Shown piece by piece: positions 45,253-55,392 of a stretch of DNA of 64,000 bases (its first letter is position 1; each line of letters begins with the position of its first letter). The position numbers were made by a program, and so were the translations under genes. The notes beneath the pieces were generated by a model, which worked only from the letters and a program-made list of their open reading frames with translations, was not told the origin of the DNA and did not search any database. Source of the stretch: Pseudooceanicola nitratireducens (GTDB lineage: Bacteria; Pseudomonadota; Alphaproteobacteria; Rhodobacterales; Rhodobacteraceae); NCBI RefSeq assembly GCF_900109195.1, contig NZ_FNZG01000002.1, positions 318,191 through 382,190 of the forward strand, in the 5' to 3' direction.

Positions 45253-45995
45253 CCACATCGAAACTGCGTCTCGGGGTGAACATCGACCATGTGGCGACCG
45301 TGCGGAATGCCCGCGGCGGGGCCTATCCCGATCCGTTGCGTGCCGCCAAGCTGGCGGAAGAGGCCGGGGCCGACGGCATCACAGCCCATCTGCGCGAAGA
45401 CCGCCGGCATATCTCGGACGCGGATATTGAGGCGCTGATGGCGGGCCTGACCCTGCCCCTGAACTTCGAGATGGCCGCCACGGACGAGATGCAGAAGATC
45501 GCCCTGCGCCACAAGCCGCACGCCGTCTGCATCGTGCCCGAAAAGCGCGAGGAACGGACCACCGAGGGCGGGCTGGAAGTCGCGCGCGAGGAAAACAAGC
45601 TGGCGCATTTCATCGCCCCCCTTCGTGAGGCCGGCTGCCGGGTGTCGATCTTCATCGCCGCCGACCAGCGCCAGATCGAGGCCGCGCACCGCATCGGGGC
45701 CGAGGTGATCGAACTGCACACCGGGGCCTATTGCGACTTCCACGCCGAGGCCCGCATGTCAGAGCGGGACGAGGAACTGCGCCGCCTGACCGACATGGCC
45801 GCTTTCGCGCATTCCCTCGGGCTCGAGGTGCATGCTGGGCATGGGCTGACCTATGACACGGTTCAGCCGGTGGCGGCGCTGCCGCAGGTGATGGAACTGA
45901 ACATCGGCCATTTCCTGATCGGGGAATCGATCTTCCGCGGGCTCGATCCGGCGATCCGCGAAATGCGCCGCCTGATGGACGAAGCCCGCGCCTAA
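45249..45995 (+). CDS. pdxJ: Pyridoxine 5'-phosphate synthase
   Basis: TIM-barrel enzyme of 248 residues making pyridoxine phosphate from DXP and aminoacetone phosphate. Signature segments are [17 protein letters not shown] (7-23), [14 protein letters not shown] (41-54), [12 protein letters not shown] and the end [14 protein letters not shown]. It uses DXP, the product of dxs. Coupled to DUF2062 upstream. Confidence 0.96.
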   Translation: MTTSKLRLGVNIDHVATVRNARGGAYPDPLRAAKLAEEAGADGITAHLREDRRHISDADIEALMAGLTLPLNFEMAATDEMQKIALRHKPHAVCIVPEKREERTTEGGLEVAREENKLAHFIAPLREAGCRVSIFIAADQRQIEAAHRIGAEVIELHTGAYCDFHAEARMSERDEELRRLTDMAAFAHSLGLEVHAGHGLTYDTVQPVAALPQVMELNIGHFLIGESIFRGLDPAIREMRRLMDEARA

Positions 45996-46043
45996 GGTCA
46001 TTTGACCGGCCCCGCCGCCTGTTCGTTCTGGCGGCGGCCCCTG

Positions 46044-46976
46044 CTACTGGCCGTGGGATGGCACCGGCGACGATCCCATCCCCTCGGTCGCGATCGCATC
46101 CATCAGCCATTGCCGGAACCGGCGCTGCGGCGTCGTCAGCGACCTGTCGCGCGCCGAGATCAGCCAGTATTGCCCGCCGGTCGTCTTCCATTCGGGGAAG
46201 GGCGCGGTGATCTGGCCGCGGTTCAGCGCGTCGATGCACAGCGTCTCGAAGGCCAGGAAGACGCCGGCCCCGGTCATGGCCGCATCCAGGCATAGCGAGG
46301 CTTCGTTGAAATCCGGTCCGGCGGGCAGATCGGCGGCGCGCAGCCCGCTGTCGTTGGCTTTTGCGCCGCTCAGCCAGCTGTCCCAGCTGTACATGGCCTG
46401 AAGGTCGCGGATGATCGGAACCTGCCGCAGGGCATCCGGGCTGGGCAGCCGCGCCGCCACGTCGGCATGGCAGATCGGGATGACGCGCTGTGGAAACAGC
46501 GGCTCGGCCGATACGCCGTGATAGGGGCCGGGACCGATGCGGATGGTGAAATCCGCAGCGCCGGTGTTGGGGTCGACCAGCGCCACGTCGCTGTCCAGCC
46601 GGATGCGGATATCGGGATGCGCGCGGGAAAAGTCGGGGATCCGCCAGATCAGCCAGCGCGCGGCAAAGATCGGTGCCACGGAAACGGTCAGGGTCGAGTG
46701 CCGGTCGCGCCGGGTCAGGTCCACGGCCGCCGAGAGGTGGTCGAATCCGTTGCCCAGCAGGCGAAAGATTTCCTCGGTCCCGGGCAGGGGGCGCATGCCC
46801 CCGGGCCTGCGGTCGAACAGCGTGCGCCCAAGCGCGGCCTCCAGCCGGGCGATCTGCTGGCTGACCGCCCCGGTCGAGACCTCGAGTTCGCGCGCAGCCG
46901 CCGAAAGGGATCCCAGGCGTTCCACGGCCTCGGCCGCGCGCAGGCCGTTCAAGGGGGCTCGGTTCAGGTGCTGCAT
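46044..46976 (-). CDS. LysR family transcriptional regulator (GcvA-like)
   Basis: LTTR of 310 residues. The N-terminal winged HTH is at about 10-68, with SLSAAARELEVSTGAVSQQIARLE the recognition region. The effector domain has the GcvA-type VSVAPIFAARWLIWRI near 98-113. It is convergent to pdxJ and divergent from a small ORF at 47069, its likely target. It interrupts the pdxJ-acpS neighbourhood common in relatives. Confidence 0.9.
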   Translation of the reverse strand: MQHLNRAPLNGLRAAEAVERLGSLSAAARELEVSTGAVSQQIARLEAALGRTLFDRRPGGMRPLPGTEEIFRLLGNGFDHLSAAVDLTRRDRHSTLTVSVAPIFAARWLIWRIPDFSRAHPDIRIRLDSDVALVDPNTGAADFTIRIGPGPYHGVSAEPLFPQRVIPICHADVAARLPSPDALRQVPIIRDLQAMYSWDSWLSGAKANDSGLRAADLPAGPDFNEASLCLDAAMTGAGVFLAFETLCIDALNRGQITAPFPEWKTTGGQYWLISARDRSLTTPQRRFRQWLMDAIATEGMGSSPVPSHGQ

Positions 46977-47036
46977 TCAGATTATCTAAACTCGGATTCA
47001 GGTCTTGTGCAGTTCAAGAGGCGAATGGGTGCCCCT

Positions 47037-47050
47037 AGATAACGATATCT
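47037..47050. promoter_or_regulatory. LysR binding-site candidate
   Basis: AGATA-N4-TATCT inverted repeat in the LysR/small-ORF intergenic region. A related AGATTATCT lies at 46979-46987, three bases from the LysR start. Two related boxes fit LysR autoregulation and control of the divergent gene. Confidence 0.48.
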
Positions 47051-47068
47051 GAAACACAGGAGAAAACC

Positions 47069-47263
47069 ATGACAAACTGGTTCAAGACACTTTTCGCCCC
47101 GGTCCAGGTGCCGTCCAAAAGCGATCCCTTCGCCCATCCCGATGTCGCGGCCATGTCGCCACGCGAATTGGCGGACCTTCCGCTGGTGCCGCCGCCGGCC
47201 CCCGGATCGGCCAGCCGGTCGCGGGTGGCGCTGCGGCGGGGTCAGGTGCAAGCTTGCCCCTGA
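47069..47263 (+). CDS. Small hypothetical protein, divergent from LysR gene
   Basis: Predicted protein of 64 residues, proline-rich in the middle (LPLVPPPAPGS), basic towards the end, with an amphipathic N-terminus (MTNWFKTLFAPV). CAGGAG lies eight bases before the ATG, which makes translation likely. No family is recognised. It is probably regulated by the divergent LysR protein. Confidence 0.62.
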   Translation: MTNWFKTLFAPVQVPSKSDPFAHPDVAAMSPRELADLPLVPPPAPGSASRSRVALRRGQVQACP

Positions 47264-47319
47264 CTTCCCGAAGCTAAGGCGCTAGAGGTAGCCGGGCACA
47301 ACCCGGGACTGGCGCGACG

Positions 47320-47757
47320 ATGATACTAGGCATAGGCACCGATCTGGCGAATATCGAACGGATCCAGGCCACGCTGGACCGCTTTGGCGACCGGTTCCGC
47401 AACCGGGTCTTTACTGACATCGAACAGGCCAAGGCCGAACGCCGCGCCGATACCGCAGGCACATATGCCAAAAGGTGGGCCGCGAAAGAGGCCTGTTCCA
47501 AGGCGCTTGGCACCGGGTTGCGGATGGGCATCGCCTGGAAGGACATGGCGGTGACCAACCTGCGCAGCGGCCAGCCCGTGATGCAGGTCACCGGCTGGGC
47601 GGCTGAACGCCTGGCCCAGATGACCCCTTCTGGGCACGAGGCCATCATCCACGTCACCCTGACCGATGACCACCCCTGGGCCCAGGCCTTCGTGGTGATC
47701 GAGGCCCGGCCTCTGGGTCAGGCCGGGGCGGGCGGGACCGCGTCCGAAACGCCCTAG
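47320..47757 (+). CDS. acpS: Holo-[acyl-carrier-protein] synthase
   Basis: Phosphopantetheinyl transferase of 145 residues that activates acyl carrier protein. The motifs are [14 protein letters not shown] (2-15; metal-binding Asp) and [15 protein letters not shown] (51-65; Glu and Lys). The C-terminal 15 residues are low-complexity. It precedes lepB by a 238-base gap. Confidence 0.94.
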   Translation: MILGIGTDLANIERIQATLDRFGDRFRNRVFTDIEQAKAERRADTAGTYAKRWAAKEACSKALGTGLRMGIAWKDMAVTNLRSGQPVMQVTGWAAERLAQMTPSGHEAIIHVTLTDDHPWAQAFVVIEARPLGQAGAGGTASETP

Positions 47758-47995
47758 GGCAAGGGGGCGACCGGGCCGGCGCCAGCCTCAGTGACGGGGC
47801 GGGACATGGGACAGACCCGGGACGGGCCAGGGGCCGACTTGGGACCAGTGCTGGGCCCGACCCTCCGCAAGACGGGCCGCCAACGCATCCGTGAAGCATC
47901 CGCGCCCATGCGCGGGCCTGCGCCGGGCGGCGCTTGACACGCGGGGTTGCGCCCCGCATGTACCCCCTGTGCTGCAACGCAAAAGGACGGGACGC

Positions 47996-48838
47996 ATGAG
48001 CGAAGAATCACAGGGCTTTGGCGCGGCAATCTGGGAGACGGTGAAGACGATCTTCTGGGCCTTGCTGATCGCGGGTGTCTTCCGCACGCTGTTCTTTCAG
48101 CCCTTCTGGATCCCGTCGTCCTCGATGAAGGACACTTTGCTGATCGGCGACTTCCTGTTCGTCAACAAGATGTCTTACGGCTATTCCTACGCCTCCTGCC
48201 CGAACATCAAGATCGCGCGCTTCGGCGTCGACATCGACGCCAGCGACATCTGCGGCTTCCTCGACGGCGACAACACCCGCCTGTTCGGCAGCGAACCCAA
48301 GCAGGGCGATGTGGTGGTCTTCCGTCATCCCGTGACCCATCAGGACTACATCAAGCGTCTTGTCGGCCTGCCGGGCGACAAGGTGCAGATGAAGGGTGGC
48401 GTGCTGTACCTGAACGACGAACCGGTCAAGATCGAAGAGGCCGGCCCCTTCACCGAGGTCAAGGAACCCCAGGGCCCCGAGGGCCGTTTCCCGCGCTGCA
48501 CCAACGATCCGGTCGGCGAAGACGGTGTCTGCGTCAAACAGCGCCAGATCGAAACGCTGCCCAACGGCGTGGCGCATTCCATGCTGAACATCCAGCCGAA
48601 CGAAGACCTGGACGACACAAAGGCCTTCACCGTCCCCGAAGGGCATTTCTTCTTCATGGGCGACAACCGCGACAATTCGCTGGACAGCCGGGTGCTGCAG
48701 ACCTCGTTCGGGGTCGGCATGGTTCCGTTCGAGAACCTGATCGGCCGGGCGGACCGGGTGATGTTCTCGTCGGCGGGCCGCTCGATGCTGTTCTTCTGGA
48801 CCTGGCGCAGCGACCGCTTCTTCAAGGCGATCGACTGA
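47996..48838 (+). CDS. lepB: Signal peptidase I
   Basis: Membrane-anchored serine protease of 280 residues that removes signal peptides. Helix at 15-34; catalytic serine S43 in PSSSMKDTLLIGD, catalytic lysine K120 in DYIKRLVGLPGD; boxes D and [13 protein letters not shown] near 218-229. A cysteine pair sits in RFPRCTNDP and DGVCVK. AAAGGACGGG precedes the ATG; a longer frame to 47891 was rejected. A TTGACA box at 47934-47939 may be its -35 element. Followed after four bases by a paralogue. Confidence 0.94.
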   Translation: MSEESQGFGAAIWETVKTIFWALLIAGVFRTLFFQPFWIPSSSMKDTLLIGDFLFVNKMSYGYSYASCPNIKIARFGVDIDASDICGFLDGDNTRLFGSEPKQGDVVVFRHPVTHQDYIKRLVGLPGDKVQMKGGVLYLNDEPVKIEEAGPFTEVKEPQGPEGRFPRCTNDPVGEDGVCVKQRQIETLPNGVAHSMLNIQPNEDLDDTKAFTVPEGHFFFMGDNRDNSLDSRVLQTSFGVGMVPFENLIGRADRVMFSSAGRSMLFFWTWRSDRFFKAID

Positions 48839-48842
48839 TCCC

Positions 48843-49802
48843 GTGATCGCGCGTTTCCTGTCCGAGGGGCTGGACTGGACCGGGGTCTCGGGCCGGCTGA
48901 CATTCCTGTTCGCGACCCTGCTTCTGGCCGTGCCGACCACGGTCATCAACATGGCGCGCCCCTTTTCGCTGATCGCGGGGCTGGGCGTGGTCGTGGGGGC
49001 GGGGCTGTCCTATCTGTGGCTGGGCCATCTGCGCCGCCGGCTGCGGGCGCTGAAGCTGCCCGGCTGGGTCGGGATCGCGGCGCTGGTGCCTTACCTGAAC
49101 CTCGTGATGATCCTGGCGCTGGTGCTTTGGCCGACGCGGCCGGGGGCGCGCCGCGGGGGCGAGTCGCGCGCTTATGTCTGGGTCGGGCTGGGGATCGTGC
49201 TTCTGGTGCTGTCGCGGCTGCTCTGGCATCCCTTCACGGTGCCAGCGGGCAGCATGAAGCCCAACATCCTGCCGGGCGACTACCTGGTTACCCTGCGCGC
49301 CTTTTCCTCCCCCGAGCGTGGCCAGGTGGTGGCGCTGCGCCATCCGGTCAGCGATGCGATCTTCCTGAAACGGGTCGTGGCCATCGGCGGTGACAGCGTG
49401 CAGATGGTGCAGGGACAGGTCGTGCTGAACGGCACCCCCGTGCTGCAGACCCGCCTGACCGACTGGGTCGAACCCTACCGCGCCACGTCCGCTATGGCCT
49501 TTCCGCGCTGTGTGAACACGCCGGTGCCGCTGGACGGGGCCTGCATCAAGTACCAGGCGCAGGAGGCCCTGGGCGGTCACGAATACCGCGTGCTCGACCT
49601 TGGGCCGCATGCGCTGGACAATACCCCGGTCTTCCAGGTCCCCGAAGGCCACGTCTTCGTGCTGGGCGACAACCGGGACAATTCGCTGGACAGCCGCGTG
49701 GCGCAGGCGGCGGGGGGGCTGGGCTTCGTGCCGGACGCCCTGGTGTTGGCACGGCCCGTCCTGGTGATAGGATGGCCCGATCTTTTCAGGAGAATCCCGT
49801 GA
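48843..49802 (+). CDS. Second signal peptidase I paralogue with extra N-terminal membrane domain
   Basis: Protein of 319 residues. The C-terminal 190 residues form an S26 signal peptidase with catalytic S137 ([15 protein letters not shown]) and K176 ([12 protein letters not shown]) and [12 protein letters not shown] near 279-290. Before it lie about 100 residues with three or four helices (about 20-37, 42-60, 75-97) that resemble DUF805-type membrane domains; a helix at 111-128 is the usual anchor. Start is GTG at 48843, right after lepB. Its stop overlaps rnc. All catalytic residues are present, so it may serve particular substrates. Confidence 0.85.
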   Translation: MIARFLSEGLDWTGVSGRLTFLFATLLLAVPTTVINMARPFSLIAGLGVVVGAGLSYLWLGHLRRRLRALKLPGWVGIAALVPYLNLVMILALVLWPTRPGARRGGESRAYVWVGLGIVLLVLSRLLWHPFTVPAGSMKPNILPGDYLVTLRAFSSPERGQVVALRHPVSDAIFLKRVVAIGGDSVQMVQGQVVLNGTPVLQTRLTDWVEPYRATSAMAFPRCVNTPVPLDGACIKYQAQEALGGHEYRVLDLGPHALDNTPVFQVPEGHVFVLGDNRDNSLDSRVAQAAGGLGFVPDALVLARPVLVIGWPDLFRRIP

Positions 49803-50479
49803 AACTCTCTGCCGAACTGGTCGCATTTTCCAAACGCATCGGACACGACTTTGCCCGACCCGAGCTGTTGCTGCGGTCCGTCACCCATTCCTCGGTCTCC
49901 TCGCCGACGCGCGACGACAACCAGCGGCTGGAGTTCCTGGGCGACCGGGTGCTGGGCCTGGTCATGGCCGAGGCGCTGCTGAAGACCGACCGCGCCGCAT
50001 CCGAAGGCCAGCTGGCCCCGCGCTACAACGCGCTGGTCCGCAAGGAAGCCTGCGCCGACGTGGCGCGTGAAATCGACATCGGCGCGGTGCTGAAACTGGG
50101 CCGGTCGGAACAGATGTCGGGCGGGCGGCGCAAGCAGGCGCTTCTGGGCGACGCGATGGAGGCGGTGATCGCCGCCGTCTACCTGGACGCCGGGTTCGAG
50201 GTCGCGCGCGAGATGATCCTGCGGCTCTGGGGGGATCGGATCAAGACGGTCGAGGCCGACGCCCGCGATCCCAAGACCGCGCTTCAGGAATGGGCGCAGG
50301 GCCGGGGTCTGCAACCGCCCCTCTACGTCGAGGTCGGACGCGACGGCCCCGATCACGCGCCCGTCTTCCGGATCGAGGCGCGGCTGCAGTCGGGCGATAC
50401 CGCCCAGGCCAGCGCCGGGTCGAAACGCGTGGCCGAACAGGCCGCCGCAAAGGCGTTGCTGGACCAGGTCCGCGGCTGA
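49799..50479 (+). CDS. rnc: Ribonuclease III
   Basis: Double-strand RNA endonuclease of 226 residues. The signature [12 protein letters not shown] (41-52) has E45 and D49, and [14 protein letters not shown] has D118 and E121. A C-terminal dsRNA-binding domain covers about 155-224. The GTG start at 49799 follows CAGGAG by six bases and overlaps the preceding stop. Coupled to the next gene by a one-base overlap. Confidence 0.95.
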   Translation: MKLSAELVAFSKRIGHDFARPELLLRSVTHSSVSSPTRDDNQRLEFLGDRVLGLVMAEALLKTDRAASEGQLAPRYNALVRKEACADVAREIDIGAVLKLGRSEQMSGGRRKQALLGDAMEAVIAAVYLDAGFEVAREMILRLWGDRIKTVEADARDPKTALQEWAQGRGLQPPLYVEVGRDGPDHAPVFRIEARLQSGDTAQASAGSKRVAEQAAAKALLDQVRG

Positions 50480-51282
50480 TGCGCATCGTCAGCCTGAACG
50501 CCTGGGGCGGACGCCTGTCCGAGGAAATGTCCGCCTGGCTGGCGGATGTGCAACCCGACGTGCTGTGCCTGCAAGAGGTCGTCTTTGCACCCGGCAGCCC
50601 CTCGGCCTGGCTGGATTACCGCGACGGCGACACGGTGCTGCCGCAGCGCGCCGATGTGATGCGCGATGTGTCCCGGGCGCTGCCGGATCACGGGGTGACC
50701 TTCTGTCCGGCGGCCTGCGGGAATCTGTTCCTGGGCGATCGGCCCGTGCCCTCGCTTTGGGGTGTGGCGACCTTCCTACATCCCGATCTGATGGTGGTGG
50801 GCCAGTCCCAGGGCTTCGTTCATGGGGCCTTCAGCCCCGACGGCTTCGGGCCGCACCCCCGGTCGCGCACCGGCCATGTCGTGCGGGTCTGGCACCCGGA
50901 CGAAGGCGGCGTGACCGTGGGCCACATGCACGGGCTGCGCGATCCCAAGGGCAAGATGGACACGCCGGTGCGCGGCGAACAGGCACGCAAGTTCGCCGCC
51001 ATGGTGCAATCGGTGCAGATGCCCGGCGATCCGGTGGTGGTCTGCGGCGATTTCAACGTCCTGCCGGGGTCCGAGACCTTCCGCGTCCTCGCCCGTGTCG
51101 CGCCCTACAACCTGGTGACCACCGGCGGCTTCGACGGCACCCGCACCTCGCATTATCCCAAACCCGAGAGATGGGCGGACTACATGCTGGTGAACGGCCC
51201 CCTGAAGGACGCGCCCTTTACCGTCGTGCGCGACCCCGAGGTGTCGGATCACTGCCCCCTGGTGCTTGAGACCGCCTGGTGA
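50479..51282 (+). CDS. Endonuclease/exonuclease/phosphatase family protein
   Basis: EEP-fold hydrolase of 267 residues. Motifs: SLNAWGG (5-11; Asn), LCLQEVV (33-39; Glu), VVCGDFNVLPGS near 187-198 and SDHCPLVLE near the end (Asp-His). Metal-dependent phosphodiesterase or phosphatase; substrate could be nucleic acid or lipid. The ATG overlaps the rnc stop by one base. Confidence 0.87.
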   Translation: MRIVSLNAWGGRLSEEMSAWLADVQPDVLCLQEVVFAPGSPSAWLDYRDGDTVLPQRADVMRDVSRALPDHGVTFCPAACGNLFLGDRPVPSLWGVATFLHPDLMVVGQSQGFVHGAFSPDGFGPHPRSRTGHVVRVWHPDEGGVTVGHMHGLRDPKGKMDTPVRGEQARKFAAMVQSVQMPGDPVVVCGDFNVLPGSETFRVLARVAPYNLVTTGGFDGTRTSHYPKPERWADYMLVNGPLKDAPFTVVRDPEVSDHCPLVLETAW

Positions 51283-51288
51283 TGCGGC

Positions 51289-51894
51289 CTAGCCGCGCGG
51301 TTGCACGGGGGCGTTGAAGGCGCGCATGTTGCCTTTCTGGCGGGCCGCCGCGCGCCAGTGGCGTTTGCGGATGCCCTCGGGTTCAAGCGCGGTATAGACC
51401 CCGCCCGAGAATTTCGGCCAGTCAATTGCCATGCCCTGTTTCACCATTTCAGCGGAAAGATCGGTGCCATCGGGCAGATAGCATTTGGCGACGCAGCGAT
51501 CATGGGTCAGGCTGCCGTCCAGCTCGGCCCGGATCTTCTGCCCCTTGCACAGGGCGACCAGGGCCCATTTCGCCTTTTTGCCCCAGGGATGTTCCATCTC
51601 GGGGGCGTCGATCCCCCAAAGCCGGATGTGCGTCTTGTTGATGACAATCGTATCGCCATCAATGACATAGCAAGTGCCTTCAAGCGTCTGGGCGGGGGCG
51701 TCGCAATTGGGGTTCGCGGCCGGTTGCGCGGGCCGCAGGGGGACGACCTTGGCCGTTGGCTGCTGCTGCACAGGGGGTCTGGCGGTCGTCGTCCGCGCCG
51801 GCGATTTATGGGGTTTGCGCGCGGCGCGGGACATCCGGATCAGCAGGACGGCAATCACAATAATCCCGCCAATCGTGACAAAAAATTCAGGCAA
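51289..51894 (-). CDS. Thermonuclease (SNase-like) family protein, membrane-anchored
   Basis: Protein of 201 residues. An N-terminal hydrophobic helix (about 5-21) is followed by a basic, low-complexity linker and an SNase-like OB-fold domain from about 70: CYVIDGDTIVI, IRLWGIDAPE (Arg and Asp) and LTHDRCVAKCYLPDGTDLS (Arg). The uncleaved helix suggests anchoring with the nuclease in the periplasm. Convergent to the EEP gene; a 151-base AT-richer gap before era may hold promoters for both. Confidence 0.87.
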   Translation of the reverse strand: MPEFFVTIGGIIVIAVLLIRMSRAARKPHKSPARTTTARPPVQQQPTAKVVPLRPAQPAANPNCDAPAQTLEGTCYVIDGDTIVINKTHIRLWGIDAPEMEHPWGKKAKWALVALCKGQKIRAELDGSLTHDRCVAKCYLPDGTDLSAEMVKQGMAIDWPKFSGGVYTALEPEGIRKRHWRAAARQKGNMRAFNAPVQPRG

Positions 51895-52045
51895 CTCGAA
51901 TCCTCGACTTAATTTAATGCCATTGCATTGCCTGCATTTCGATTCGTCAATTTCCTTCGGTTCAACAGAGTGTTTGCAAATTTTTCACGCTGGCGTCCCT
52001 TCGTGCCATACTCTAAGAGCCGCCAGAGATGTTTGAGGTTTGCCC

Positions 52046-52948
52046 ATGACCACCCGTGCCGGATTTGTCGCCCTGATCGGAGAGCCCAATGCGGGCAAGT
52101 CCACCCTGACCAATCGCATGGTCGGGGCGAAGGTCTCGATCGTGACCCACAAGGTTCAGACGACCCGCGCGCGGATCCGCGGCGTGGCGCTCGAGGGCGA
52201 CAGCCAGATCGTCTTTGTCGACACGCCCGGCCTGTTCCAGCCGCGCCGCCGATTGGACCGCGCGATGGTCGCCGCGGCCTGGGGCGGGGTGGCGGATGCC
52301 GATATCACCGTTCTTCTGATCGAGGCGCATCGCGGCATCACCCATGGGGTCGAACGCATCCTCGAGACGCTGAACGACCAGAAGGGCCGCCGCGTCGTGC
52401 TGGCGATCAACAAGATCGACCGGGTCGAGGCCCCGCAGCTGCTTGATCTGACCGAGAAGCTGAACGCAGCCTATGACTTCGAACAGACCTTCATGATCTC
52501 GGCCGAAAAGGGCCATGGGGTGAAGGACCTGCGCGAATGGCTGGCGGGCGAGATGCCGGAAAGCCCCTGGCTGTATCCCGAGGATCAGATCGCCGATCTG
52601 CCCATGCGCATGATCGCCGCCGAGATGACCCGCGAAAAGCTGACCCTGCGCCTGCATCAGGAACTGCCCTATCAGCTGACGGTCGAGACCGAGGCCTGGG
52701 AAGAACGCAAGGACGGCTCGGCCCGGATCGACCAGATCGTCTATGTCATGCGCGACGGCCACAAGGGCATCGTGCTGGGCAACAAGGGCGAAACGATCAA
52801 GGCCGTGGGCAAGCTGGCCCGCGAAGAGCTTGTGGAATTCCTGGGCCGCAAGGTGCATCTGTTCCTGCAGGTGAAGGTGCGCAAGAACTGGCTGGAAGAG
52901 GCCGAGCGCTATTCCGAAATGGGTCTGGATTTCCGGGACGGGAACTAA
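52046..52948 (+). CDS. era: GTPase Era
   Basis: Ribosome-assembly GTPase of 300 residues binding 16S rRNA. G1 GEPNAGKS (12-19), G3 DTPG near 63-66 and G4 NKID near 124-127; the C-terminal KH domain has GHKGIVLGNKGETIKAVG near 237-254. ATG at 52046 lies eight bases after GAGG. Confidence 0.96.
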   Translation: MTTRAGFVALIGEPNAGKSTLTNRMVGAKVSIVTHKVQTTRARIRGVALEGDSQIVFVDTPGLFQPRRRLDRAMVAAAWGGVADADITVLLIEAHRGITHGVERILETLNDQKGRRVVLAINKIDRVEAPQLLDLTEKLNAAYDFEQTFMISAEKGHGVKDLREWLAGEMPESPWLYPEDQIADLPMRMIAAEMTREKLTLRLHQELPYQLTVETEAWEERKDGSARIDQIVYVMRDGHKGIVLGNKGETIKAVGKLAREELVEFLGRKVHLFLQVKVRKNWLEEAERYSEMGLDFRDGN

Positions 52949-52953
52949 GCGCG

Positions 52954-53283
52954 ATGCGCCTGACCGCCCGGATGTGGGTAGATGCCTATCTGACCCGGCT
53001 GCGCCTGTCCGACATCCCCGCCTTCGTGGTGGCCCATGGCGACGACACCGGCGGCGCGGTGCTGGTCAAGCTGGCGACGCTGGACGGCAGGGCGCAGGCG
53101 TTTCAGCGATCCTTTGACCTGATGACCGGCGAACGCAACTGGATGGTCCTGTCCGAGGGCGATGAGTCCGAGGTGGACGCAGCCATCAGTCGTCAGCGCG
53201 GCTATGACCCGGATCTCTGGGTGATCGAGGTCGAGGACAAGGCCGGGCGGCATCTGCTGGATGAACCGGGCCTGAAGGACTGA
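52954..53283 (+). CDS. DUF1491 family protein
   Basis: Protein of 109 residues matching DUF1491: MWVDAYLTRLRLSDIPAFVV (7-26) and the end DLWVIEVEDKAGRHLL. It starts five bases after era and shares its transcript. Function unknown. Confidence 0.87.
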   Translation: MRLTARMWVDAYLTRLRLSDIPAFVVAHGDDTGGAVLVKLATLDGRAQAFQRSFDLMTGERNWMVLSEGDESEVDAAISRQRGYDPDLWVIEVEDKAGRHLLDEPGLKD

Positions 53284-53310
53284 ACCCTGCGCAAGGACGC
53301 GGCCAAGGTG

Positions 53311-53928
53311 TCACCTGTGCCGTATGATCCGCGCCAGGGCGATCTGCGCCAGCCCGGCGACAAAGAAGGCGGTGGCCAGGATCACGATCCAGGTGACAAC
53401 GCCGCTCCACCCCACCTTGTTCGGATCGGTGAAGAAGTAGGGGTAGATGCCATCCATCTGTCCGCGTGCCAGGGCATAGCAGACATAGACCGTCGGCCAG
53501 AGCATCCACAGCGCGGCGGCCGTGACCGACAGGCCCCGGCGCGGCGCAAACGCCAGCCACCAGGCAAAGGCGGCCAGCGGCACGGCCGTATGCACCCCAA
53601 TATTGGCCCACCACCCGATCACCGTGGTCTGGCTGTCGGTGGCGGCCAGCAGCAGGTGATAGACCACGCCGGTGATCGCGATCCACAGCGCCACGCCGCC
53701 CAGCCAGACCGGTGACGCCACGCGCCCGCGCCAGGTCAGTACCGCAAAGGTCACCGCGACCATGGCATTGGTAAGGATGGTGAAGAACCGGCCCAGCCGC
53801 CACAGGGTGGCAAACAGCCCCTCGTCTGGGTGGGTGATCTGCGACGCGGTGAATTGCGCCACCAGCGACGCCACCGCCAGCAGGGCGACGATCAGGGCAA
53901 GGCTGCGGGCAGGCGGGGACAGCGGCAT
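53311..53928 (-). CDS. Pr6Pr family integral membrane protein
   Basis: About six hydrophobic segments in 205 residues. Pattern: [17 protein letters not shown] (48-64), GVVYHLLLA (near 87) and [14 protein letters not shown] near 104-117, typical of Pr6Pr/FAR-17a-like membrane proteins. The role in bacteria is unknown. ATG at 53928 chosen; the upstream 15 in-frame codons look non-coding. Convergent to DUF1491, divergent from recO. Confidence 0.8.
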   Translation of the reverse strand: MPLSPPARSLALIVALLAVASLVAQFTASQITHPDEGLFATLWRLGRFFTILTNAMVAVTFAVLTWRGRVASPVWLGGVALWIAITGVVYHLLLAATDSQTTVIGWWANIGVHTAVPLAAFAWWLAFAPRRGLSVTAAALWMLWPTVYVCYALARGQMDGIYPYFFTDPNKVGWSGVVTWIVILATAFFVAGLAQIALARIIRHR

Positions 53929-53999
53929 CGGGCGGATCCTTTTGCCGGAAAGGATTGCGCAATCTTGCAGCACCGCGCAAGTGGGCAGATAAACCCCTC

Positions 54000-54743
54000 A
54001 TGGAGTGGAGAGATCAGGGCATCATCCTGGCGGTCCGGCCGCATGGCGAAAGCGCCGCCATCGTCGAGGTGTTCACCCCGGCGAAGGGGCGCCATGCGGG
54101 GGTGGTGCGCGGCGGCACCTCGCGACGGATGGCCCCGGTGCTGCAACCGGGCGCACAGGTGGACGTGGCCTGGAAGGCGCGGCTAGAGGACCAGCTGGGC
54201 AATTTCCAGATCGAGCCGCTGCGGTCCCGCGCAGGCGTTGCGCTGTCGGACCGGCTGGCGCTGGCGGGGCTTAGCGCGGTGACCACGCTGCTGTCCTATG
54301 CCCTGCCCGAGCGTGAGCCGCACGGCGCGCTCTATGCCCGGACCGAGGCGCTGCTGGACCTGCTGGGCCAGATGGAGCTTTGGCCGCTGGCCTATCTGCA
54401 CTGGGAACTGGCGCTGCTGGAGGATCTGGGCTTTGGCCTGGATCTGACCTCCTGCGCGGTGACCGGCGCGACCGACGGGCTGGTCTATATCTCGCCCCGG
54501 ACCGGGCGGGCGGTGACGCAGGCCGGGGCGGGGGCCTGGGCCGACCGTCTGCTGCCCTTGCCGCCCGTGCTGCTGCGCCAAGGCGAGGGCGCGGACGACG
54601 AGGTGGCGCAGGGGCTGCGCGTCACCGGCCATTTCCTGAATGAAATGCTGGCCCCGGAACTGGGGCGCAAGCCGCTGCCAGAGGCGCGGCAAAGGTTCGT
54701 GGATCGCTTTACCGCGCGGCTTGCACGGGGGGCGGCGGGTTAA
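54000..54743 (+). CDS. recO: DNA repair protein RecO
   Basis: Recombination mediator of 247 residues that works with RecR and RecF in loading RecA. The N-terminal OB-fold starts [17 protein letters not shown] and contains [13 protein letters not shown]; a helical C-domain follows with [18 protein letters not shown] around 158-175, where zinc cysteines are largely missing (one Cys), as in many alphaproteobacteria. Confidence 0.92.
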   Translation: MEWRDQGIILAVRPHGESAAIVEVFTPAKGRHAGVVRGGTSRRMAPVLQPGAQVDVAWKARLEDQLGNFQIEPLRSRAGVALSDRLALAGLSAVTTLLSYALPEREPHGALYARTEALLDLLGQMELWPLAYLHWELALLEDLGFGLDLTSCAVTGATDGLVYISPRTGRAVTQAGAGAWADRLLPLPPVLLRQGEGADDEVAQGLRVTGHFLNEMLAPELGRKPLPEARQRFVDRFTARLARGAAG

Positions 54744-55267
54744 CGCAGCGCCAGGACCATATCGACAAGAGAGGCCAGCGCATCGTCATTGCGCGTGCCC
54801 TTGTCCAGCACCGACATGCCGACCTTGGCGGAATACAGCGACAGGGCCAGATCGCGGTTGGTCACACCCAGCTGGCGCAGCAACTCGCCCAGGTGATCCA
54901 GGCGTGCGGAATCCAGTTCGGCGATGGTCGCGGCGGCGTCGGGGTCCGAAGTGGCCCAGCTGCGCATCGCGGCCTCGGTCGCTGGATCGTCGCCGAAGCC
55001 GTCCTTCATGATCTTGTGAAGCTGCGCCACGGCCTCGGATTTCTCGGACGGGCGGCTGGGGATCTTGGCCGAGGCATCGCGCCAGAAGTTCAGCAGATCC
55101 TGACGGTAGCGCGGCACATCCTCGAAGTGCCAGTAGAACGACCCCTTGGTCGTGTCGAGCGCACGGGCCAGCGGTTCCGCCTTCAGGGCCTGGGGCCCGG
55201 AAGCGGCAAGGGCCTTGAGACCGGCATTCAGCCAATCGTCGGCAGACAGGCGTTGTTTGCGACTCAT
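54740..55267 (-). CDS. TetR family transcriptional regulator
   Basis: Protein of 175 residues. HTH at about 27-49 ([20 protein letters not shown]). The C-terminal domain resembles TetR regulators with the SFYWHF motif. Convergent to recO with a four-base overlap. No divergent target gene; the 125-base region upstream separates it from the FAH-family gene in the same direction. Confidence 0.88.
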   Translation of the reverse strand: MSRKQRLSADDWLNAGLKALAASGPQALKAEPLARALDTTKGSFYWHFEDVPRYRQDLLNFWRDASAKIPSRPSEKSEAVAQLHKIMKDGFGDDPATEAAMRSWATSDPDAAATIAELDSARLDHLGELLRQLGVTNRDLALSLYSAKVGMSVLDKGTRNDDALASLVDMVLALR

Positions 55268-55392
55268 GCCCTACCATAGCGCATTCTTGCTGCCGTGCAG
55301 CGAAAATTCTGCATCTGCGAGGTATCTGGGCCATTTGTCGCGGGCCGGGGCACAGGTGGCTGCCCGGCCCGCGTTCAAGGGGGTAAAGTGGA

